64,000 nt of DNA from Janthinobacterium tructae (GTDB lineage: Bacteria; Pseudomonadota; Gammaproteobacteria; Burkholderiales; Burkholderiaceae_D): NCBI RefSeq assembly GCF_006517255.1, contig NZ_CP041185.1, forward strand, positions 1,798,001 through 1,862,000. Reading direction: 5' to 3'. Below are positions 25,666 to 32,501 of the stretch, one piece after another (position 1 is the first letter of the stretch; each line of letters begins with the position of its first letter). Both the position numbers and the translations under genes were made by a program. Below the pieces are notes generated by a model. It was not told where the DNA came from. It was given only the letters and a program-made list of their open reading frames with translations, and made no database searches.

Positions 25666-28163
25666 GCCAGGCGCACGCCGACGTTGCGCTGCTCGCCATA
25701 ATTGCAGGCCCGTGCCGAGAAACATGAGGCGACATGGTATTTGTCGAACAGGTTCTTGACCGTCATGCTGACGCTCAGGCCACGCCAGTGGCTGCGTGTC
25801 TGGCCCAGGTCATAGCGCAGCGACAGGTCGGCCAGCGTGAACGCCGGGGCCTGGAAGGTATTGTCCGCATCGCCCCAGCTGGCGCCGACATGGCGCACGC
25901 CGGCGCCGGCCGACAGGCCGCGCAAGCTGCCCGCGAAGGCGTAGTCGGCCCAGGCGGACGCCATCTGCCTGGGCACTTCATAAGGCGACTTGCCCTGCAC
26001 ATTCGTGCCCCACATGTCCGGATTCGCCTTCGTCACTTTCAGGGGATTGTAGGTCAGGGCCGCCAGCAGTTTCAGCTGGCTGCTCGGTTGTGCCGCCACT
26101 TCCAGCTCGATGCCGCGCGAGCGCACCTCACCCTGCTGGATCGAAAAATTCGGGTCGTCCGGGTCTGTCGTCAGCACGTTCTGGCGACGCAGTTCAAATG
26201 CGGCGGCAGTCACGGAAAGATGCGCGCCCGGCGCATATTTCACGCCAACCTCCACTTGCCGGGCCGTTTCTGGCTCGAATGGACGGTCAAGGCGGTCGGC
26301 ACCGGAAACGGGCGAGAACGATTCGCTGTAGCTGGCGTAAGGCGCCAGCCCGTTCGCCGCCAGGTAGGTGATGCCGGCGCGGCCCGTGAATGCCCTGGGC
26401 TTGCGCAAGGTCGTGGTCGATGGCGATGCCAGCAGATTGCGCTGCTCCTGGCGCGTCCAGTCCTGGCGCCCGCCCACGGTGAAGACCCAGCTGCGGTACT
26501 GCGCACGGTCTTGCAGGTACGCGCCCAGCTGCCGGTTATGCTCGCGGCGCAGGGCGTCGGGCGCCAGCGCCGCCAGGTCCAGCGCGCTGCCGTAGACGGG
26601 GCGGTAGATATCGATCTGCGGACCGTCGACGATATACGAGCTGAACGAAGTATTGCTGCGGCTGTAATCGATGCCGGCAATCACCTCATGGCGCAGCGCA
26701 CCCGTCGCCATCTGGCCCGTCACGCTGGTGTCGAGCGAGTACACGCTACCCTTGCCGTCGCGCGTATCGATCTCGCGGTTGGTGATCGCCTTGTCGATCA
26801 AATTGCCGTAACGAAACATATACTGTTCATGGTTATCCGCGTGCAGGTAGCGGAAGTTCTGCCTGACTATCCATCCGCTGTCGAAGGTGTGGCGCGCCGC
26901 GTAGCCAGCGGATGCCACACTCGTCTCCTCGTGGTCGAAGCCGGGCTCCCCCAGGAAACGCGTCAGCGGCAGGCGGCCGTTGGGATTACTGCCGTTCAAT
27001 GCCTCCCACTGCACATTCGACGATTGCATGGCGCGATTCTTCTGGATAAAGCCCAGCAAGGTGATGCTGGTGCGGGCGCTCGGTGCCCACGTCAGGCTGG
27101 GCGCCAGATAGTAGCGGTCATCCTTCATGTAATCGATCTGCTGGTCCGCATCGCGCGCCAGCCCCACCAGGCGAAACTGCAAGCTGCCATCGTCCGCCAG
27201 CTTGCCGCCCACGTCGAGGGCCAGTTGCTTGCGCGCGTAGCTGCCAAGCGATAGTTCGACCTGGTTCAGCTGGTCCGCCGCAGGGCGCTTGGCGACGAAA
27301 TTGACGATGCCGCCCGGCGCATTCTGGCCGTACAACACGGACGAGGGACCCTTGAGCACTTCCACGCGTTCGGCACCATACGGCTCGACGCCAAAGAAGC
27401 CCAGCGTCCCCATGGGCATCAGGCGCATGCCGTCCAGGTAGAACGCGCCCGAAAACTGGCTGAAGCCGCGCACCGACAGGCTGTCATCGGCGGGATTGGC
27501 GCCTGCCGTGTTGCTGCGCAAGCCGGCCGTGTACTGGATGGCGTCGTTCAGGGTACGCACGCCCTGGTCATCCATGCGGTCGCGCGTGATGACGGACACC
27601 GATTGCGGCACTTCCAGCAAGGAAGCATCGGTCTTGGTGGCCGTACTGCCCCGCCGCGCCACATAGCCGCTGACCTTGCCCCACGGGTTTTCCTCTTCCG
27701 CCTGCGCGCTGACGGTCACGGGCGCCATCGTCTGCACGCCGTCCGCCGCCGCCCCGGTAGCGGACGCGGTGGCGGCGCGCAGCGCATAGCCGCCACCGGC
27801 CGTGCGCACGGCAGCGAGTCCGGTGCCGGCCAGTACGCGAGCGAGCGCATCGTCCACCGCATAGCTGCCGCTGACGCCGCCGCTGCGCAACCCTTCCGTC
27901 GCCGCCGAGCCAAAGGCGATCAGCAAGCCCGCTTCACGCCCGAGCCGGTTCAATGTCGCTTCCAGCGGCCCGGCCGGGATGGCGTAATGGCGCAGGGCCT
28001 CTGCCTGCCCCGCCGTCTGCGTCTGCGCCTGCGCCGGCGCGCCGGCCAGGCTGGCCAGTGCGCCCAGGCACAGCGCGTGTACCAGGTGGGCGAGCGGCGT
28101 CATTGCCAGCAGGCCCGGTGCGCGCAAGCGCGTGGAGGAATGGAATGTGCTGCGTTCGTTCAT
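25653..28163 (-). CDS. TonB-dependent siderophore receptor with N-terminal signalling (STN) domain
   Basis: This 836-residue outer-membrane receptor has a signal peptide ending near GAPAQA. An STN domain follows (about 60-125: HYAIPAGPLEATLNRLGREAGLLIAF), then a plug domain (about 160-290: EVPQSVSVITRDRMDDQG, VRGFSQFSGAFYLDG, VEVLKGPSSVLYGQNAPGGIVNFVAKRP) and a 22-strand barrel ending in Trp. The STN domain passes ligand occupancy to the anti-sigma factor FecR, encoded directly upstream. The architecture is that of ferric-siderophore receptors such as FpvA or FoxA. The siderophore cannot be named. The receptor is the last gene of the fecI-fecR-receptor set, 100 bases after fecR. Confidence 0.92.
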   Translation of the reverse strand: MNERSTFHSSTRLRAPGLLAMTPLAHLVHALCLGALASLAGAPAQAQTQTAGQAEALRHYAIPAGPLEATLNRLGREAGLLIAFGSAATEGLRSGGVSGSYAVDDALARVLAGTGLAAVRTAGGGYALRAATASATGAAADGVQTMAPVTVSAQAEEENPWGKVSGYVARRGSTATKTDASLLEVPQSVSVITRDRMDDQGVRTLNDAIQYTAGLRSNTAGANPADDSLSVRGFSQFSGAFYLDGMRLMPMGTLGFFGVEPYGAERVEVLKGPSSVLYGQNAPGGIVNFVAKRPAADQLNQVELSLGSYARKQLALDVGGKLADDGSLQFRLVGLARDADQQIDYMKDDRYYLAPSLTWAPSARTSITLLGFIQKNRAMQSSNVQWEALNGSNPNGRLPLTRFLGEPGFDHEETSVASAGYAARHTFDSGWIVRQNFRYLHADNHEQYMFRYGNLIDKAITNREIDTRDGKGSVYSLDTSVTGQMATGALRHEVIAGIDYSRSNTSFSSYIVDGPQIDIYRPVYGSALDLAALAPDALRREHNRQLGAYLQDRAQYRSWVFTVGGRQDWTRQEQRNLLASPSTTTLRKPRAFTGRAGITYLAANGLAPYASYSESFSPVSGADRLDRPFEPETARQVEVGVKYAPGAHLSVTAAAFELRRQNVLTTDPDDPNFSIQQGEVRSRGIELEVAAQPSSQLKLLAALTYNPLKVTKANPDMWGTNVQGKSPYEVPRQMASAWADYAFAGSLRGLSAGAGVRHVGASWGDADNTFQAPAFTLADLSLRYDLGQTRSHWRGLSVSMTVKNLFDKYHVASCFSARACNYGEQRNVGVRLAYLW

Positions 28164-28263
28164 GGCATGCCTTCATATCATGGGATGGGTGGAACGGGCC
28201 AAAACCTGCGCCCTCACTTCCCTTGACAAGGCAGCGTGCAGAAACAGTCCATGTATTTTCAGT

Positions 28264-29265
28264 TTAATTTTTCGCCGCGCGCGGCCGCAGCGTGACCCAG
28301 TAACGGGTCAGGTAATGCAGCTCGACGGGAAAGGCTTCCGTCAACGCCAATAGCACCTTGTCGGTATCGGCCAGCGGATAGGCGCCCGACACCAGCAGAT
28401 GCGCCAGCGCGGGATCGCATCCCAGGTGGCCGCGCCGGTGGCGCGACAACTCCTGCAGGAAGGCGTCCAGGCGCATGTGCGCGACGACCAGCATGCCGTC
28501 GGCCCAGGCGCCAGCAGCGGCATCGAGGACATGCGCCGCGTCCACGCCGTCGCGGGTAAAACTGCCCTCCTCGCCCGCCTGCAGTACGCGTGACTGGGCG
28601 TGGGACGCCGCAGGCTGCAGCTCGACGGCGCCCCGCAGCACGCCGACCTGCACGAAGCCGTCGTGCTGGCGCACGATAAACCGCGTGCCCAGCGCCCGCG
28701 CCGTGCCGGCCGCGGTGTGCACGAGGAAGGGCCGCCGCTGCGCATCGGGTGCCGTCTGCAGCAGTACCTCGCCGCGCAGCAGCTGCACCACGCGCGCGCT
28801 GGCGTCATAGCGCAGTTTGATGGCGCTATCGGTATTGAGCACCAGCGTGCCGCCGTCCGGCAGGCGCAAGGTGCGCCGCTCGCCCGTGGCCGTGCTGGCA
28901 TCGGCGTTCCACGCCTGCCAGGCAGGGCCCTGGCGCAGCGTGGCGGCGCCGCCGCCCACAACCACCAGCAGCGTCAGCAGGCGCACCGCGCGGCGCCGCT
29001 GGGCGCCTGCGGGCGCGGCCAGGGCGGCGCCGGCCAACGGCGGCGGAATACCGGCCAGCTGGCCGCTGACCGCCTCGATACGCTGCCAGGCCAGTTCATG
29101 TTCGGCGTCCTCGGCGCGCCAGCGCCGCCATGCATTGAGCTGTACCGCAGTGGCGTCGCCACCCTGCAGCGCCAGCCACCACTGCACGGCCTGCCGCGCC
29201 ACGGCAGGCGCCACGCGTGCGGCAGCGTCTGCTCCGCCCAAGGGGTCCTGCACATCCTCACTCAT
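28264..29265 (-). CDS. FecR-type anti-sigma/signal-transducing membrane protein
   Basis: This 333-residue single-span inner-membrane protein has a cytoplasmic N-terminal DUF4880-like segment (ARQAVQWWLALQGGDATAVQLNAWRRW, about 23-50) that holds the sigma factor. A membrane span lies near 93-110 (RLLTLLVVVGGGAATL), followed by the periplasmic FecR domain (GERRTLRLPDGGTLVLNTDSAIKLRYD). It overlaps the sigma-factor gene by 8 bases. Occupied receptor signals through it to release or activate the ECF sigma factor for receptor transcription. Confidence 0.93.
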   Translation of the reverse strand: MSEDVQDPLGGADAAARVAPAVARQAVQWWLALQGGDATAVQLNAWRRWRAEDAEHELAWQRIEAVSGQLAGIPPPLAGAALAAPAGAQRRRAVRLLTLLVVVGGGAATLRQGPAWQAWNADASTATGERRTLRLPDGGTLVLNTDSAIKLRYDASARVVQLLRGEVLLQTAPDAQRRPFLVHTAAGTARALGTRFIVRQHDGFVQVGVLRGAVELQPAASHAQSRVLQAGEEGSFTRDGVDAAHVLDAAAGAWADGMLVVAHMRLDAFLQELSRHRRGHLGCDPALAHLLVSGAYPLADTDKVLLALTEAFPVELHYLTRYWVTLRPRAAKN

Positions 29266-29779
29266 CGTGCTGCTCCGGGAAAAAACAGCGCAGGGCCGCC
29301 CTGGCCAGATGCCGCTTGACGGTGGACAGGGAAATTCCCAGCTCGGCGGCGACCTCCTGCTGCCCCATGCCGTCGAGCTGCACCAGCAGGAATGCTTGCC
29401 GCGCCTGCGCAGGCAGCGCTGCCAGGCGCCGATCCAGCTCCACCAGCCGTTCCAGGAACATCAGGCGCACCTCGGGCGGCGGCGCCACCGGTTCCGGCAT
29501 CAGGGCAAGGGCATCGAGGTAGGCCTGCTCGATGGCGCGCCGGCGCACATGATTGATCAGCAGGTTGCGGGCGATGGTCGTCAGGTAGGCGCGCGGCTCC
29601 TGCACGCCTTGCATGCCCTGCGGCGCGAGCACGCGCAGGAAAGTGGCCTGTGCCAGGTCGGCCGCGTCGAAGGCGTTGCCCACCTTGCGCTGCAGCCAGC
29701 CGCGCAACCAGCCGTGGTGCTGGCGATACAGAATGGCGATGTCATCGAAGTCAGGCAGAGAGACGTGGTCGGCGGACAT
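29258..29779 (-). CDS. FecI-type ECF RNA polymerase sigma factor
   Basis: This 173-residue ECF sigma factor has region 2 with AADLAQATFLRVL and ARNLLINHVRRR, and region 4 with LPAQARQAFLLVQLDGMGQQEVAAELGISLSTVKRHLARA as the helix-turn-helix. It is of the iron-starvation group. It starts just downstream of a perfect 7-1-7 Fur-like inverted repeat, so iron should repress it. The downstream FecR gene overlaps it by 8 bases. The probable target is the receptor gene two places downstream. Confidence 0.93.
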   Translation of the reverse strand: MSADHVSLPDFDDIAILYRQHHGWLRGWLQRKVGNAFDAADLAQATFLRVLAPQGMQGVQEPRAYLTTIARNLLINHVRRRAIEQAYLDALALMPEPVAPPPEVRLMFLERLVELDRRLAALPAQARQAFLLVQLDGMGQQEVAAELGISLSTVKRHLARAALRCFFPEQHDE

Positions 29780-29813
29780 GGAGCGGCAGGTCTGGCGTAT
29801 AGCGCAAACTTAA

Positions 29814-29828
29814 TGAGAATTATTCTCA
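29814..29828. promoter_or_regulatory. Fur box (perfect 7-1-7 inverted repeat)
   Basis: TGAGAAT, T, ATTCTCA is a perfect 7-1-7 repeat in the recognised Fur-box form, 35 bases before the sigma-factor start. It lies in AT-rich sequence that would form the promoter. It implies repression of the sigma/anti-sigma pair by Fur with iron. Confidence 0.82.
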
Positions 29829-29995
29829 ATTATAGGCAGAAGTGAGCAGCTCGGCAAGATCAGTGCCGAGTGATACCCTGCCCTGACACTGGCTTCCGAA
29901 GCAACAGCCGAATCCGGCCTGGCGATCCGCAGCGCCGATATCTCTCACTTGGCGGGCCGCCAAAGTCCGCCGGGGAAAAGCGCACAGCTTGCGCG

Positions 29996-30223
29996 CTACG
30001 CCGCCACAGAATGCGACACCGTCAGCCACTCGCCCGGCTGCAGCTTCGCCGCCGCCTCGCGGGTGGCCAGCACGCTGTCCGGGTCCAGGTCGGACCGGTT
30101 CAGCTTGTAAGAATAGGCAAAATCGTCGGCATCGAATGCCTGCCCCGCCTTGACGTAATACTTGAAGCCGACAAAGGAGTCGGGATTGGTGACGACTGTG
30201 TATTCAAGCGTGACGCTGTTCAT
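29996..30223 (-). CDS. Small protein of unknown function (75 residues)
   Basis: This short frame is preceded by GAGG 6 bases before the ATG at 30223. An upstream in-frame ATG at 30256 lacks a ribosome site. The product has a mixed, soluble composition with EYTVVTNPDSFVGFKYYVKAGQAFDADDFAYSYKLN and no Cys, membrane span or signal. It lies between the sigma-factor gene and the divergent toroid-protein gene, with its own transcription unit. I do not recognise it. A normal amino acid composition and good ribosome site argue that it is real. Confidence 0.5.
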   Translation of the reverse strand: MNSVTLEYTVVTNPDSFVGFKYYVKAGQAFDADDFAYSYKLNRSDLDPDSVLATREAAAKLQPGEWLTVSHSVAA

Positions 30224-30367
30224 GGCGGGCCTCGTCGACGTTGGGAGAGTATCCATTATGCGTCAATTCCGGCGGCAGCGATGCAACGGCCAATCCTTGC
30301 GGCAAGTCAATAGCCCGGCCCGCTGCCGGCGCTACAGTAGCCTGAGCCAACCACCAACTGGACTGCC

Positions 30368-31561
30368 ATGCGCGCCTTGCTCGCGAAGATCAGGAACACT
30401 CTGGCGCCGCCAGCGGGCCTGCCGGCGGCGGCGCGCATGGAGCGGCTGTCGGACCGGCGCGGCCTGCCCGCCATCGATCCCGGCCCGCACGCCGTCGTCA
30501 AGGCCTGCACCGCCTGGCTGTGCGCGGCGCAGGACCATTCCAGTTCACACGACGGCGGCGTCGCGCGCGACTACAGCCTGCTGACAGGCTGGTCGAGCTC
30601 CTACCCGGAGACCACCGGCTACATCATCCCCAGCATGATCGCCCTGGCGCAGCGCACGGGCGACGCTGCGCTGCACGGCCGGGCGCGCCGCATGCTCGAC
30701 TGGTGCGTGGCCATCCAGTTCCCGCAAGGCGGTTTCCAGGGCGGGAAGATCGATTCGCTGCCACGCGTGCCCGTTACCTTCAATACGGGCCAGATCCTGC
30801 TTGGCCTGGCCGCAGGCGTGCAGGCGTACGGCGCGGCCTACCAGGACGCCATGCAGCGCGCGGCAAGGTGGCTGCGCGACAGCCAGGATGCCGACGGCTG
30901 CTGGCGCCGGCATCCGACGCCGTTCGCCGGCCCCGGCGACAAGGCCTACGAAACGCATGTGGCCTGGGGCCTGTTCGAAGCGGACCGCATCGCGCCTGGC
31001 CACGGCTATGGCGCGGCCGGCTTGCGCCAGGTCGACTGGGCATTGAGCAAACAGCGCTGCAACGGCTGGTTCGAGTCGAACTGCCTCGACAACCCGCTGC
31101 TGCCTTTGACCCACACCATCGGCTACGCCTTGCGCGGCCTGCTTGAAGCGCACCGTTTTGCGGGGCGCGCCGACCTGCTGGACGCCGCCGTGCGCACCGC
31201 CACGGGCATCGCCAATGCCGTGGCGGCCGATGGCTACCTGGCGGGCCGCCTCGGCCCGGACTTCCAGCCTGGCGCCGATTACGCCTGCCTCACGGGTTCC
31301 GTACAAAATGCGCATTGTCTGTTCCTGTTGTATCGGCTCACCGGCGAGCGGCGCTATCTCGACGCGGGGCGCCGCCTGAACCGTTACGTGCGGCGCTCGA
31401 TCAGCATCGACGGTCCCGCGCACGCACGCGGCGGCGTCAAGGGCTCGTTTCCCGTCGATGGCGACTACGGCGCCTGGGCTTACCTGAACTGGGCCGCCAA
31501 GTTCTGCATCGATGCGAACCTGCTGGAACTGGAACTGGCACGGGAAGCCGGTGATGCTTGA
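30368..31561 (+). CDS. Alpha/alpha-toroid protein, putative polysaccharide-related
   Basis: This 397-residue protein has no signal peptide and repeated helical hairpins typical of an (alpha/alpha) barrel as in squalene-cyclase-like, pectate-lyase or unsaturated-glycosidase folds. Repeating motifs include TTGYIIPSMIALAQRTGD, GQILLGLAAGVQAYG, RQVDWALSKQRCNGWFE and HTIGYALRGLLEA. The end GSFPVDGDYGAWAYLNWAAKFCID resembles proteins found in exopolysaccharide gene clusters. The following acetyltransferase gene overlaps it by 8 bases (ATGCTTGA), so the two are coupled. No catalytic residues can be named. Confidence 0.65.
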   Translation: MRALLAKIRNTLAPPAGLPAAARMERLSDRRGLPAIDPGPHAVVKACTAWLCAAQDHSSSHDGGVARDYSLLTGWSSSYPETTGYIIPSMIALAQRTGDAALHGRARRMLDWCVAIQFPQGGFQGGKIDSLPRVPVTFNTGQILLGLAAGVQAYGAAYQDAMQRAARWLRDSQDADGCWRRHPTPFAGPGDKAYETHVAWGLFEADRIAPGHGYGAAGLRQVDWALSKQRCNGWFESNCLDNPLLPLTHTIGYALRGLLEAHRFAGRADLLDAAVRTATGIANAVAADGYLAGRLGPDFQPGADYACLTGSVQNAHCLFLLYRLTGERRYLDAGRRLNRYVRRSISIDGPAHARGGVKGSFPVDGDYGAWAYLNWAAKFCIDANLLELELAREAGDA

Positions 31562-32501
31562 AGCAGCCAAGCGCGCCGCCAGGGCCGCGCTGGAAACGTG
31601 GCGCCGCGCCGACAGCGCCCGGCACATGCGCCACAGCGCGCCCCACGTGACGCGCACCGCCTTGACCAACGGCCTGGCGCGGCTGGGCATCGCGCAGGGA
31701 GATACGCTGTTCGTGCATTCTTCGCTGAAAAGCATGGGCTATGTGGAAGGCGGCGCGGCAACCGTGGTCCATGCCCTGCAGAACGCTGTTGGCCCGCAAG
31801 GCACCCTGCTGCTGCCCACCTACTATCTGCCCGGCGGCACCGTGCGCGCCACCTGTGACATGAAAGACTATGTGTTCGACCCGCGCCGCCACGGCACCCA
31901 CATGGGCCGCCTGCCCGAAGCGTTTCTGGCAAGCGGCAATATCCACCGCAGCATCCACCCGACGCACTCCGTGTCCGCGTGGGGCCGCCATGCCGCCGGT
32001 CTCACCGACGCGCACCACCGTGCTCCCTCGATCTTCGGCACGGACTCGCCCTGGCAGAGGTTTATCGGCTGCGAGCACGCGAAGGTGCTGGGTCTCGGCA
32101 TTTCCATGGGGCCGGTGACGTTCTATCACGCGCTGGAAGACGCCATGGGCGACGCCTTTCCCGTACCCGTGTGGGAAAATGATACAAAGCTGCTGGCTTG
32201 CCTGGACCACGCCGGCCGGCGCTGGGAGGTTCCCGTGCGCCCTTTCGATCCGGCAGTCGCGCAGCGCCGCATCGACCATCCCGGCCGCGGCGATCTGCGC
32301 GATTATTTTGCGCGCGAATTCGATGCCGCCGGCCTGCGCGTGAACGGCCAGGTCGGCGATGCGGCGTCATGGGCCATTCCGGCGCAGGCATTTTTCGAGC
32401 ACCTGCGCCAGCTGGCCTCCGATGACGTGACGATCTACGCCAGCGCGGCGCAGCTGGCGGCGCGGCCTGTCTCAACCGCCCCTTTACGGCAAGGCCGGTG
32501 A
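31554..32501 (+). CDS. AAC(3)-family N-acetyltransferase-like protein
   Basis: This 315-residue protein has the antibiotic-acetyltransferase (AAC(3)/YokD) fold: LGIAQGDTLFVHSSLKSMGYVEGG, LLLPTYYLPGG, HPTHSVSAWG (the catalytic His region) and CEHAKVLGLGISMGPVTFYHALE. True aminoglycoside enzymes belong here, but many relatives sit in polysaccharide or natural-product clusters and acetylate amino sugars. The ATG at 31554 lies inside the end of the toroid gene. Given the neighbours (toroid protein and heparinase-like protein), a sugar substrate is more likely than an antibiotic, so it should not be read as a resistance gene. Confidence 0.78.
   Translation: MLEAAKRAARAALETWRRADSARHMRHSAPHVTRTALTNGLARLGIAQGDTLFVHSSLKSMGYVEGGAATVVHALQNAVGPQGTLLLPTYYLPGGTVRATCDMKDYVFDPRRHGTHMGRLPEAFLASGNIHRSIHPTHSVSAWGRHAAGLTDAHHRAPSIFGTDSPWQRFIGCEHAKVLGLGISMGPVTFYHALEDAMGDAFPVPVWENDTKLLACLDHAGRRWEVPVRPFDPAVAQRRIDHPGRGDLRDYFAREFDAAGLRVNGQVGDAASWAIPAQAFFEHLRQLASDDVTIYASAAQLAARPVSTAPLRQGR

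Noticed and set aside
22999..25725. A 908-codon minus-strand open frame opposite the YecA and membrane-protein genes
   Set aside because: It is a mirror of GC-rich coding DNA. Its product is low-complexity Arg/Gln/Ala-rich with no known motifs, and it runs antisense to two plausible genes.
25734..27254. A 506-codon plus-strand open frame opposite the TonB receptor
   Set aside because: It is the shadow of a complete receptor gene and has no domain or ribosome site.
31554..32501. Reading the AAC(3)-fold gene as an aminoglycoside resistance gene
   Set aside because: Only the fold is supported; the neighbours point to polysaccharide chemistry and there is no mobile-element context.
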